45,211 bases of DNA from assembly GCA_016868915.1 (NCBI GenBank), contig VGFL01000010.1, forward strand, positions 1 to 45,211, read 5' to 3'. A model generated the notes under the pieces. It had not been told where the DNA came from, made no database searches, and saw only the letters and a list, made by a program, of their open reading frames with translations. Of this stretch, positions 1 to 7,761 are shown in pieces (position 1 is the first letter of the stretch; each line of letters starts with the position of its first letter). Source of the stretch: Bacteroidota bacterium (GTDB lineage: Bacteria > Bacteroidota > Bacteroidia > Flavobacteriales_D > Crocinitomicaceae). The position numbers and the translations under genes are program-made.

Positions 1-848
1 TTTCCATTCAAAATAATGGCCAACAAACCCTGACTAGCGTGACTGTTACTTATGGATTTGACGGGAATTTAAATCAGATTTACAATTGGACTGGAAACCT
101 TCCCCAGTGGCAATCAACTGTTATAACTCTACCAACCGCAGTGCTTACAGCAGGTAATCACACCTTTGGAGCGAGTATTTCAAATCCAAATGCAGGTCAA
201 ACAGACGAAAATACGACGAATAACTCCGTAAATTCCTCTTTCAACGTGGTAATTGGAGGTCAGGCGGTTCAATTGAATCTTTCTCTAGATTGTTACGGTT
301 CTGAAACAACTTGGGAACTTCAAGACGAGACATCAACGGCTATTTATTCAGGTTCAGGCTATGAGGATGATGAACCGGGCCTTGTCACACAAGACCCTTG
401 GTGCCTGAATGATGGTTGTTATACTTATTACATTATGGATAGCTACGGAGACGGAATGGATGGTGGGTTCTGGTGTCAAGAAGACGGAAGCGTATCTATT
501 GTTTTTGACGGCGAGGTATTAGCAGAAATTCTAGAATCTGAGGCAGATTTTGGCGATCAAACCAGTTTACAATTCTGTATTGGGGTCTCTGGAGTCGAAT
601 GGTTTATAAACAAAGGCTTTGAGGTTTATCCGAATCCTTTTACGAGTTTTATTCAAGTAAACTTAAACGAGTTGGCCGTGAGTGAACTCGTATTATTAGA
701 TATTGCAGGAAAAGAAGTTTTAAGAAAAGCTGTAGAAGGAAATAAAGTTCAACTAGAGTTGGGAGATGGGTTGTCCAGTGGCACGTATCTAATTCAGGTT
801 AAAATGAAGGACGGAAGCATTAAAACAAAGAAAGTAAATAAGGTTTAA
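1..848 (+). CDS. Secreted protein with T9SS type A sorting domain (5' partial)
   Basis: The reading frame is open from the window edge, so only the C-terminal part of the gene is present; the in-frame GTG at position 39 is internal, not the start. The visible part begins with a CARDB/Ig-like beta stretch (residues such as LTAGNHTFGASISNP), then a Cys-containing segment with YYIMDSYGDGMDGG, which resembles the repeats found in many Bacteroidota secreted proteases and adhesins. The last ~75 residues start with FEVYPNPFTSFIQV and end in SSGTYLIQVKMKDGSIKTKK, the usual Por secretion system sorting domain (type A). This domain directs cargo across the outer membrane, where it is cleaved and the protein released or anchored. 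The catalytic or binding part lies outside the window, so the function is unknown. Confidence 0.85.
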   Translation, partial: SIQNNGQQTLTSVTVTYGFDGNLNQIYNWTGNLPQWQSTVITLPTAVLTAGNHTFGASISNPNAGQTDENTTNNSVNSSFNVVIGGQAVQLNLSLDCYGSETTWELQDETSTAIYSGSGYEDDEPGLVTQDPWCLNDGCYTYYIMDSYGDGMDGGFWCQEDGSVSIVFDGEVLAEILESEADFGDQTSLQFCIGVSGVEWFINKGFEVYPNPFTSFIQVNLNELAVSELVLLDIAGKEVLRKAVEGNKVQLELGDGLSSGTYLIQVKMKDGSIKTKKVNKV

Positions 849-863
849 TCTGCGTCGCCTAAT

Positions 864-1277
864 TTATTTGATTTGCTCTAAATAGGATTGCAAAATTAAG
901 ACTGCGCTCACTTTATCTACTATGCTTTTATCTTCCCGATCTTTTTTACTCTTTCCAGATTGAGAAATCAATCGTGAAGCCATCTTTGAGGTGAACCGCT
1001 CGTCTACCTGTACAATTTCACAGATAGGAAACTCTTTTTTCAAAACCTCAATCAAGAGTTCAATATTTTGATTTATCTCAAATAAACTATTATCTAGTCT
1101 TTTTGGTTTTCCGAGTACAATCGTTTCAATTTTTTCTTTTGGGATCAATAATTTAAGCGCGGGAATCAAATTTTCACTTTCTTCTGTACTATGCCCAAAG
1201 GCGAAAATTCGAGCTTCATCTGAAAGCGCAAGGCCTGTTCTCTTTAATCCAAAATCTAAAGCCAAAACTTTTCCCAT
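864..1277 (-). CDS. ruvX: Putative pre-16S rRNA nuclease / Holliday junction resolvase-like YqgF
   Basis: A 137-residue protein of the normal YqgF/RuvX length. The RNase H-like fold starts with LALDFGLKRTGLALSD, where Asp8 is the expected first catalytic acid; VLGKPKRLD and QVDERFTS are the following conserved blocks, and the C-terminal DKVSAVLILQSYLE carries the last conserved Asp. The family processes the 5' end of 16S rRNA precursor in E. coli; a recombination role was proposed earlier. The start codon lies 1 bp after the stop codon of the upstream hydrolase gene, so the two are probably co-transcribed. It is convergent with the T9SS cargo gene, with only 15 bp between the stops. Confidence 0.93.
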   Translation of the reverse strand: MGKVLALDFGLKRTGLALSDEARIFAFGHSTEESENLIPALKLLIPKEKIETIVLGKPKRLDNSLFEINQNIELLIEVLKKEFPICEIVQVDERFTSKMASRLISQSGKSKKDREDKSIVDKVSAVLILQSYLEQIK

Positions 1278-1278
1278 C

Positions 1279-2670
1279 TTACTTGTTTTGAATTGATTTC
1301 AACCAATCACGCATAATGTTCAAGACTTCTGGCTCAATGGTTTGCTCTATTGAACCATATTCTGCGGGATTTCCGGTTTCACATTCTTGAAATAGATGAT
1401 TTAAGTTGGGCAACTCTTTAAAAACTTGAGACTTATCAGATTTTGGAATAAACTGTTGCATTGCGACTAGATTTTCTTTCGGAGGAACTTGTAAATCCAT
1501 GCTCCCATTGAGTGCCAACACGTGGCAATCCAGTTTTTTTAAATCACTTTTTGGATTGTATTTAATAAAATAAAACATCCACGGATTGCATACATTACCG
1601 AGCACCCCTTGTATTAAAGCTTCTTTGGATGAGTATCCGTCTAGGTCTCTGTCTTTTGTTTTTTTGAGTGTTTTTCTAATTTTCTTCTCCAAAATTGGCC
1701 TTACTTCCTCAAGGTTTTCATGTTCCAATAGGAGGGTGTAAATTTTTCGATTGTAGCGTATCATTTCTTTGTTATTTTTATCAGAAACGCCATTTGATTT
1801 ATTGATTAAATATTGTTGCAATAATAGTAGTTCTCCACCTTGAATTGCCGGTCCTGCCAGAAGAGCAATGGAATGAATGTCTTTTCTCCGAGCTGCAAGC
1901 ATTACAGCAATCATTGCCCCTTCGCTGTGCCCGGTTATACAAATTTTCGAAGCATTTATTTTAGTGTTCGCTTTTAAAAAATCTAAGGCACTTTCAGCGT
2001 CTTGAGATAATTCAACTGAGGTTGCTAAAGAAAAATTCCCTTCGGATCTAGCTGTCCCGCGGTCGTCATAACGCAAAACAGCAAAGCCTTCTTTGGTCAG
2101 ATAATCTGCGATAATCCAGAACGGTTTGTGTTCTAAAATCTCCCCGTTTCGATCTTGTGGCCCGCTACCGCTTACTAGAATTACAGCAGGGAATGGCCCC
2201 TCACCTTTTGGATAGGTTAAGGTTCCTGCCAAGTTGAATTTTTCGACTTTGTTTTCAAATAAAACTTCTTCTTCTAGATATTCAAATGGTGCTTTAGGTT
2301 CTTGAGGTCTATTTGGCTTCTTTACAATTACTTCAGCGCGCGAAAGAAGTAATTTTGTACTGAACCCGTTTTGTTTAAATGTTCCATTAATCGAGTCTTT
2401 TGTCAATACCCCTGAATAATTAATCCCCAAATTTTTAACTTCGAAAACTAGCGTATTATTACTAAATTCCACTTTAGTTGCCCGAATGTCCTTAGCACCT
2501 TGATCTGGACTGTCTAATTTTCCTTCGTAAATTTCACCATTTTTCGAAATACGCAAATCCAACCGAAGCTTTTGACCGACATCTAACAATCCATGCCAAG
2601 TGCCAGTTATGTCTTGTCCAAGCATCATTTGTAATGAAAACAGGAAGCTAAAGAAACACAGTTTTTTCAT
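1279..2670 (-). CDS. Secreted alpha/beta hydrolase (prolyl oligopeptidase/dienelactone hydrolase-like)
   Basis: 463 residues. A signal peptide (residues 1-18, ending LQMMLGQ) is followed by a beta-rich N-terminal module starting DITGTWHGLL (about 19-112), which resembles the small barrel found before many Bacteroidota hydrolases. The alpha/beta hydrolase domain follows. VSGSGPQDRNG (167-177) carries the oxyanion region, GHSEG (247-251) is the nucleophile elbow with Ser249, Asp392 lies in NGSMDLQVPP, and His425 lies in NLNHLFQ, so a complete Ser-Asp-His triad is visible. It probably acts in the periplasm or outside the cell on an ester or peptide; the substrate cannot be told. It sits directly upstream of ruvX. 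A TAACTTTG sequence (minus strand, 2755-2762) matches the Bacteroidota -7 box, but no matching -33 box was seen. Confidence 0.88.
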   Translation of the reverse strand: MKKLCFFSFLFSLQMMLGQDITGTWHGLLDVGQKLRLDLRISKNGEIYEGKLDSPDQGAKDIRATKVEFSNNTLVFEVKNLGINYSGVLTKDSINGTFKQNGFSTKLLLSRAEVIVKKPNRPQEPKAPFEYLEEEVLFENKVEKFNLAGTLTYPKGEGPFPAVILVSGSGPQDRNGEILEHKPFWIIADYLTKEGFAVLRYDDRGTARSEGNFSLATSVELSQDAESALDFLKANTKINASKICITGHSEGAMIAVMLAARRKDIHSIALLAGPAIQGGELLLLQQYLINKSNGVSDKNNKEMIRYNRKIYTLLLEHENLEEVRPILEKKIRKTLKKTKDRDLDGYSSKEALIQGVLGNVCNPWMFYFIKYNPKSDLKKLDCHVLALNGSMDLQVPPKENLVAMQQFIPKSDKSQVFKELPNLNHLFQECETGNPAEYGSIEQTIEPEVLNIMRDWLKSIQNK

Positions 2671-3006
2671 AAATGTTAGGGGTTGAATTTTTTTGCTTCA
2701 TTAAAGCAGCAAGCATTTAAGAGGGGAAAATACAAACAGGAATAATAATTTGTTCAAAGTTAAATGTGTTTGATTCTTTAGTAAAAGTAAAAATAATTTT
2801 ATATTAATTTCAGCTTACCAAAGCCCGTTCAATTTCGTTGTATTTAGTTTTCAATACCAATATGCAAATTGAGAAATAAAGGTTCTTGCAGTAGTGTGGT
2901 GAGCTACTCACGAGCTCACGATTTTTAAAATAATATTTTCGGTTTTTCTTTCCTTATGAAAAAAAATGGACGATTCAACCCAAAGGGGGGTTAAATATTT
3001 TCAAAG
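2671..3006. other. Intergenic region of 336 bp, no gene seen
   Basis: No coding frame of note was found. It holds the probable hydrolase promoter on the minus strand (TAACTTTG, 2755-2762), and a perfect inverted repeat with 7-bp arms GTGAGCT/AGCTCAC and a 7-base loop (2899-2919). It also has a short AACCC/GGGTT pairing near 2980, just downstream of the zinc-ribbon gene. The last could help end minus-strand transcription, but no U-run follows, so I do not call it a terminator. Confidence 0.5.
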
Positions 3007-3297
3007 TTAAAAGTCAAATAGATCTCCTAGAAAACCTCTGTGTTTTTTATGATGATGCTTTTTCATCGCCTCATACTTTAATTTTTCTATGTAATAATTG
3101 CTTGGTGATGAATGCGAATGAGATGTATTCGAGTGTGAAGAACTATGTGAATTACCCGTGTTTGCAATAGATCGTTCAATTATCTTATCTAATTCTCCCC
3201 TATCTAGCCAAACTCCCCTGCAGTCTGGGCAATAGTCAATTTCAATTCCATTTCGGTCGGTCATTAATAGATTGGCGTTACAGCTTGGACAATGCAT
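3007..3297 (-). CDS. Zinc-ribbon protein of the zf-TFIIB type with His/Ser-rich linker
   Basis: 96 residues. The N-terminus holds a four-cysteine zinc ribbon: CPSC (residues 3-6) and CPDC (23-26), followed by RGVWLDRGELDKIIERS, the signature of the short zf-TFIIB (PF13453-type) family. The family's role is not established; it is a small soluble putative nucleic-acid or protein-binding ribbon. Residues 46-65 are rich in Ser and His, and a second basic stretch KKHHHKKHRG precedes the end, which is unusual and could bind metal or be a flexible linker. A TAGATTTG sequence on the minus strand at 3362-3369 fits a -7 promoter box. It stands alone, with gaps on both sides. Confidence 0.85.
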   Translation of the reverse strand: MHCPSCNANLLMTDRNGIEIDYCPDCRGVWLDRGELDKIIERSIANTGNSHSSSHSNTSHSHSSPSNYYIEKLKYEAMKKHHHKKHRGFLGDLFDF

Positions 3298-3420
3298 AAA
3301 ATTTATTTTAGTTAGTAAAAAGTTTAAAAAAAGTAGTGTATCAGTTGATTTAAAATGATAGCAAATCTAATATTGTTAGAACCATGCTAAAATTTTATAA
3401 GTCAAACTTACTAAAATAAT

Positions 3421-4044
3421 TTAACTTTCCCACCAATTCTTTTTAGTTGGTTCAGGTTCTCCCTGTGTATGTTTTACGCTTTCTGTTTTGGGCAATATAT
3501 ACGGTATCAATTTACAAAGTATGTTTAGCCGTTGTAAGGGGTCAAGTTCTTTGAGTGTTTCAGATAACTGTTTAAGTTCCTTTTGCATTAAGTCTTTAAG
3601 GGTGTCCCGTATGTTTCCGGTTAATGGTTTGTTGTATTCAGTTAGTTTGTTTTTCAACTCATTCTTGAAAACTGCAATTAGACTTTTCATTAAGCCCTGA
3701 ATTTCGTTTGAATACCAACCGTCAAACTCTATGCAATCCAAATACTCAAAAACATCTTCCGGTAAATAAACTTTCTGATAGGCAGGTTAAATACTAACTG
3801 CTTTTACCGCATCGTACAAGGTTGGGAAACGTACGAAAAACCTTTTATCATTGATAAAACGTGTCGTATTTATCTAAAACTTCAGCACCGAAGCAAGGGA
3901 AGAAAGGTTTATCATAGTCCGGTTGTTTGGTGTGATTTCGTCAAAAAGACCCAACTGTATTGAATCTAAGAGCCTTTCAGAAAACCGGATTTGATTTTCG
4001 ACTACTTGGCCCAACAGTTTTTCTTGCTTTTGAAGCAAATCATT
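3421..4044 (-). pseudogene. Broken minus-strand gene with two in-frame stop codons
   Basis: One reading frame can be followed from about 4044 to 3421, interrupted by stops at 3874-3876 (TAG) and 3787-3789 (TAA). The first piece includes EKLLGQVVENQIRFSERLLD and NNRTMINLSSLASVLKF; the second includes RFFVRFPTLYDAVKAVSI; the third runs VYLPEDVFEYLD to GEPEPTKKNWWES. The third has only a TTG (3739-3741) as possible start. Its helical C-terminal part (LKELDPLQRLNILCKLIPYILPK) resembles short proteins I associate with Bacteroidota mobile elements, but I cannot name the family. All three pieces lying in one frame argues for decay of a single gene by point mutation. Alternatively the 106-residue last piece is expressed alone. 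The far upstream part overlaps the barrel fragment on the other strand, so its true extent is unsure. Confidence 0.5.
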
Positions 4045-4406
4045 TTATAAATCAGAACATCAATATTCAAGGGGGTATTGGGCTAATTGGATTTTATAGT
4101 GGGATTCAATATTATCATGGCAGGAAAGATAAAAAGAATTTGATAGTTCCGTATTCGGGTTTTAATCTTAGGTATTTTTATCTTCCCGATATTGCTCTTG
4201 GTTCCGTCGGTGGTTATTGTTTGCCATCATGTTATTTTCCACAAGGATTTCAACTTATGACAAAAAATGGTTTTCACATTTCTCTTGAAGGAGCATTATT
4301 TTTACAAAATACAAATGATCCATCTTTAGCGTCTTATGTCATGTATCAAGGGGATTATGTAAGCATACAACCTTGGGGGTCATTTAAAATTGGAAAGAAT
4401 TTTTAG
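3960..4406 (+). pseudogene. Outer-membrane beta-barrel fragment, probably 5'-truncated
   Basis: 148 codons with no ATG start; a TTG at 3960 is the only early option and an in-frame TGA lies at 3933-3935. There is no signal peptide. The protein is built of alternating beta-strands rich in Gly and aromatics (for example INIQGGIGLIGFYSGIQYY and GFHISLEGALFLQ) and ends GSFKIGKNF with a terminal Phe, as many outer-membrane barrels do. It therefore looks like the C-terminal part of a small porin-like barrel that lost its signal sequence. A second barrel-like tail follows in another frame at 4414-4578, which supports local gene decay. Confidence 0.5.
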
Positions 4407-4413
4407 CCGAAAC

Positions 4414-4578
4414 TTTTAGTAATACTCCATTTCATGTGAAATTGTAATCTCAGGATGTAGAGATAGTGAAACAGAACAATATTTTCCCTTTGACAAAACA
4501 ATTCGTTCAATGGCAGAAAAAAACATGTTAACGTTTGGAATTTCTTATCCACTTTTCAGATCGGGATACTATCAATAA
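4414..4578 (+). pseudogene. Short beta-barrel-like coding remnant
   Basis: An open frame ends at TAA 4576-4578. It reads SGCRDSETEQYFPFDKT, then MAEKNMLTFGISYPLFRSG before the end. The last strand looks like the closing strand of an outer-membrane barrel. It lies in a different frame from the 3960-4406 fragment, has no convincing start or ribosome-binding site, and is probably the 3' remnant of a lost gene. Confidence 0.3.
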
Positions 4579-4588
4579 TTTATTTATT

Positions 4589-4972
4589 TCATTTACAAAC
4601 AGTTCCATCGGAGTAATGAACCCGAATAATTTGTATCTTAATTTTATTGGCTCCTTTGACCCAATTGGTAGCTCCATCTTTTAAGGTCTCACCTGGCTCC
4701 AAATCATTAATTAAATTACCAGCTTGCCAACGAAACTCTTTTGATCCTTTAAGTTCATTGAATCCATTTAAATAGTTCACTTTATAATCGAACGCATCTA
4801 TACTTTTCGTTGAATTATTTTTGAACTTCACATAGAATCCCACATTATTTCCCATGATCTCTTGTGTATATGAATCTAATATTTCCAAACCACACTTACC
4901 ATCTTTGAGAATTACCAAGGATGCACCTAAAAAGAAAATTACGAGTAAGTAAACTAAATTAGTTGATTTCAT
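4589..4972 (-). CDS. Hypothetical membrane-anchored or secreted protein
   Basis: 127 residues. Residues 1-22 (KSTNLVYLLVIFFLGASLVI) form a signal peptide or N-terminal membrane anchor. The rest is a single all-beta domain: VGFYVKFKNNSTKSIDAFDY and WQAGNLINDLEPGETLKDG resemble an Ig-like/FxLD-type domain in which polar turns join short strands. Two cysteines (CGLEIL near the start of the mature part and the penultimate Cys of VCK) could form a disulphide. No family was recognised. A TATCTTCG sequence upstream (minus strand, about 5009-5016) is one base from the -7 consensus. It lies inside the low-GC islet among broken genes but is itself intact. Confidence 0.6.
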   Translation of the reverse strand: MKSTNLVYLLVIFFLGASLVILKDGKCGLEILDSYTQEIMGNNVGFYVKFKNNSTKSIDAFDYKVNYLNGFNELKGSKEFRWQAGNLINDLEPGETLKDGATNWVKGANKIKIQIIRVHYSDGTVCK

Positions 4973-5026
4973 TATTCTATTATTATTTCTTAAAATTATT
5001 ATTTTTGACGAAGATATGAAAGAGCC

Positions 5027-5143
5027 TGAAATAAATTGTTCAAAGGCGGTATGTCGGGAAGATACTACACCGAAAATGCTTTTGGTATGAATACTTATTA
5101 TGATTGCTTTTGCGAAGCTATTAAAGCGCTGTATAAGTATTAA
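5027..5143 (+). pseudogene. Short coding remnant
   Basis: Between stops at 5027-5029 and 5141-5143 one frame reads NKLFKGGMSGRYYTENAFGM then NTYYDCFCEAIKALYKY. The residue usage (Gly/Tyr-rich start, amphipathic helix at the end) looks like real protein rather than noise, and codon usage matches the neighbours. No start codon with upstream signals is seen. It is probably the 3' end of a gene that was deleted; the family is not recognised. Confidence 0.35.
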
Positions 5144-5193
5144 AAAGGATAGTAATTCTTAGGATATTTTTTAGACGCTTATTATTGGTCTAG

Positions 5194-5217
5194 CGAAAAT
5201 AAAACGTTTTATTTTCG
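5194..5217. repeat. Perfect 24-bp palindrome
   Basis: The sequence CGAAAATAAAAC is followed directly by its exact reverse complement. It lies 10 bp beyond the stop codon of the minus-strand gene at 5228-6115. It can fold into a hairpin with a 10-bp stem and ACGT loop and might act as a transcription terminator for that gene, although no T-run follows on the minus strand. A protein-binding palindrome or the scar of an inserted element are other options. Confidence 0.7.
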
Positions 5218-5227
5218 AAGTGCAATA

Positions 5228-6115
5228 TTAATTTTGAACAACAACTCCCTTCCACCCTCGAGGCAATGCGTAATTTGGAAGACATGAACTACAATTGCCT
5301 GCATTTGACAAACACGACCAAATATTGCCAATTTCATTTTGTTCATTGAAAAGATGTTGGCAATATTCTAACTCGCCTGTAAGTTTGTATTTAATACCAT
5401 TACACAGAAATAATTTTTCTTCTTTGTTGTAATTTTTATCATTAATAATTGATGGATCCTGCAATTGTTCTTTAGTGCCAAGAAGCTTTCCTGTTTGAAC
5501 ATCAATGAGGTAATTACTAACGTTTACACCATGACAATATTCATTGGTTTGAATTACGAGATAGCCATCCCCATCTTTGTATTTATAGGTGATTTTACCA
5601 TGCATATACCCTTCGCTGTCCGTTTGAATTTTTGATTCTTCACCATATTGAACATTTGACATTGTTATGGCTGTAATTTGTCCCAATCCATTGAGTGTTA
5701 TAGTATATGATTTGTTCCAGGTATAAGATTCATCTTCAACAGCATATTTATTATAGCATTTTGATTTTATATTCCATACACCAGTCATAATGTTATCCTT
5801 AACGATGCCCGAAAGCTTGAAGTCTAATTCACCAGTGGAATGGCCACCCAAGTAACTTAACGATAAAAGTCCATCCAACACCCCATTTTTTATATTCGTT
5901 TTTATTGAAAGCGTTCCTCGAGAAACATCTGATGGGGGGAAATATCCTAGATATGAATATGGACCGTTGTATATTCGCGCTCCATCCAGAATAGTGGTTG
6001 TTGCTGTTGATTTCCCCGTTGTCCCCCACCAAGTTTCATCTACTGTCGAAACTTGGGAAAGAATTACAACATATAAATTGAAATAAAAGGCAATGGCCAG
6101 AAAAATAAGTTTCAT
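5228..6115 (-). CDS. Hypothetical secreted protein
   Basis: 295 residues. A hydrophobic signal peptide (residues 1-20, ending VVILSQ) points to export. The mature part begins STVDETWWGTTGKS and is rich in beta-strands with repeated Gly/Asp turns, for example GVLDGLLSLSYLGGHSTGEL, HGKITYKYKDGDGYLVIQTN and a closing CSSCLPNYALPRGWKG. The middle resembles descriptions of how a surface is 'printed' in MORN-like strands, but no repeat period is clear enough to name a family. Several Cys residues lie in the last third. No T9SS sorting domain is present, so it is probably periplasmic or outer-membrane associated. Intact, in the low-GC islet. Confidence 0.6.
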   Translation of the reverse strand: MKLIFLAIAFYFNLYVVILSQVSTVDETWWGTTGKSTATTTILDGARIYNGPYSYLGYFPPSDVSRGTLSIKTNIKNGVLDGLLSLSYLGGHSTGELDFKLSGIVKDNIMTGVWNIKSKCYNKYAVEDESYTWNKSYTITLNGLGQITAITMSNVQYGEESKIQTDSEGYMHGKITYKYKDGDGYLVIQTNEYCHGVNVSNYLIDVQTGKLLGTKEQLQDPSIINDKNYNKEEKLFLCNGIKYKLTGELEYCQHLFNEQNEIGNIWSCLSNAGNCSSCLPNYALPRGWKGVVVQN

Positions 6116-6332
6116 AACTGTTTCGATCTAAAATTATGTAAATGAAAAATACAAAATAATCCTAAACATACAGTATTTAAATGCTAAAAGTAACCAAAAG
6201 TTGACAGAATGAATACGATCAGGTTCATTTTTAACTTCTTATAAAATCATTTTAATGTGAATTTCAATAAAATTCTGCATATGCTACTGACCTTAATAAA
6301 GATAGTAAAACTAAAATTGAAATTAAAGAAAT

Positions 6333-7691
6333 CTATTTCCCGATACAAAACTTGGAGAAAATCGCACCCAAAATATCGGTATCGACATCAATCTGACCGG
6401 TAATGTTTCCGAGTTGCAGCATGGCTTCGCGGATATCCATCGCCACAAAATCGCCGGTGGTTCCGTTTTCTAATCCATATAAAGCTTGCGTGAGTGCAAC
6501 TGACGTTTTTTGAAGCGCCTCGTGGTGGCGTGCATTGGCCACAATGATGTCGTTTTGCAAATCAAAATTGCCTATCACCAATTCCACCAATCGTTGTTTT
6601 AAGGCTTCAATTCCATCGCCGTTTTTGGCGCTAATTGTGAGTGCATCCGTTGTAGTGTGCTGGGCTGCATCCATTTTGTTGAGTATAAACTCTATTTTCT
6701 TATCCGGATAGCGGTTTTCCAATTCCGTTTTCCAGGTTCGTACTTCTTCTGTACTTGTTTCAACTGTGGCATCTGCCATGCACAATACGATGCTGGCCTG
6801 CTCAATCTTTTGCTGTGAACGCTCAATTCCCAGCGCCTCTATGGTTTCCGTGGTTTCACGAATTCCAGCTGTATCAATCAATCGGAAAAGAATTCCATCA
6901 ACATTCAGCGTTTCTTCAATTACATCGCGCGTGGTGCCGGCAATGTTGCTCACAATCGCCCTATCTTCACCCAACAATTGATTCAACAATGTGCTTTTTC
7001 CCGTATTGGGTGCTCCTACAATGGCCACCGGAACTCCATTTTTCAAGGCATTACCCAAAGAGAAGGAGTTTGCAAGTCGTTCCACAATAGCCAATACTTC
7101 TTTTACCAACTTATTCAGTTGCGTACGATCGGCAAATTCCACGTCTTCCTCTCCAAAATCCAATTCGAGTTCAATCAATGCAGCAAATTGAATCAACTTT
7201 TCACGTAACTCTTGCAACTGGTTAGAAAACTGTCCGCGCAATTGCCGCAAAGCTACATCATGTGCTTGTTTCGACTGTGATGCAATTAAATCTGCCACCG
7301 CTTCTGCTTGCGACAAATCCATTTTTCCGTTCAAAAAGGCACGTTGGGTAAATTCCCCCGGTTCTGCCAATCGAAAACCAGAAGCGCAGAGCGCTTGCAA
7401 AATTTGCTGCTGAATATATACCGATCCGTGACACGAAATTTCAACGCTTTCTTCGCCGGTAAAACTTTTCCCTTCATCAAAAACACTGATAAGAACCTCA
7501 TCAATTGCTTTCTTTTCCAAATCTGAAAAAACACCGAAATGCAACGTGTGGCTGGGTTTAGTCGTAAGATCTTTCGAGAAATTTTTTGAAACCAGTGCTT
7601 TGCTTCCTATACCCGAAACCCGAATAACGGAAATCGCTCCTACACCTGAGGCAGTAGCTAAAGCGCAAATCGGATCGGAATTTGAATTCAT
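6333..7691 (-). CDS. mnmE: tRNA uridine-5-carboxymethylaminomethyl modification GTPase MnmE
   Basis: 452 residues, the normal length. The N-terminal tetrahydrofolate-binding domain starts DPICALATASGVGAISVIRV. The inserted G domain has G1 GAPNTGKS (226-233), G2 GTTRD (252-256), G3 DTAG (273-276) and G4 NKMD. The helical domain ends in FCIGK, the C-terminal motif whose Cys is needed for activity. With MnmG it installs the cmnm5 group on wobble U34 of several tRNAs. A minus-strand TACCTTTG at 7696-7703 is a good -7 box only 4 bp before the ATG, so the mRNA may be almost leaderless. A sample of this gene is near 47 % GC, against about 35 % in the adjacent islet. Orientation matches the block upstream (aldehyde dehydrogenases), but a 70-bp gap and its own -7 box suggest separate transcription. 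Confidence 0.97.
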   Translation of the reverse strand: MNSNSDPICALATASGVGAISVIRVSGIGSKALVSKNFSKDLTTKPSHTLHFGVFSDLEKKAIDEVLISVFDEGKSFTGEESVEISCHGSVYIQQQILQALCASGFRLAEPGEFTQRAFLNGKMDLSQAEAVADLIASQSKQAHDVALRQLRGQFSNQLQELREKLIQFAALIELELDFGEEDVEFADRTQLNKLVKEVLAIVERLANSFSLGNALKNGVPVAIVGAPNTGKSTLLNQLLGEDRAIVSNIAGTTRDVIEETLNVDGILFRLIDTAGIRETTETIEALGIERSQQKIEQASIVLCMADATVETSTEEVRTWKTELENRYPDKKIEFILNKMDAAQHTTTDALTISAKNGDGIEALKQRLVELVIGNFDLQNDIIVANARHHEALQKTSVALTQALYGLENGTTGDFVAMDIREAMLQLGNITGQIDVDTDILGAIFSKFCIGK

Positions 7692-7695
7692 CCTA

Positions 7696-7703
7696 CAAAG
7701 GTA
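7696..7703 (-). promoter_or_regulatory. Putative -7 promoter box of mnmE
   Basis: TACCTTTG on the minus strand matches the Bacteroidota -7 consensus TAnnTTTG. No TTG lies at the -33 position. The distance to the mnmE ATG is only 4 bp. Confidence 0.5.
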
Positions 7704-7761
7704 GAGAGAATGAGCGAGAAAAAGTTATTTAGATTTTTAATCGCTTGCGACGAACTCCTTT

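Noticed and set aside
2899-2919. Inverted repeat GTGAGCT/AGCTCAC as a terminator or operator
   Set aside because: Short arms, no T-run in the useful direction and no gene end next to it; kept only in the intergenic note.
6755-7534. Several open frames of 60-111 codons on both strands inside mnmE
   Set aside because: They are shadows of a well-identified gene, with no family match, and MnmE motifs run through the whole stretch.
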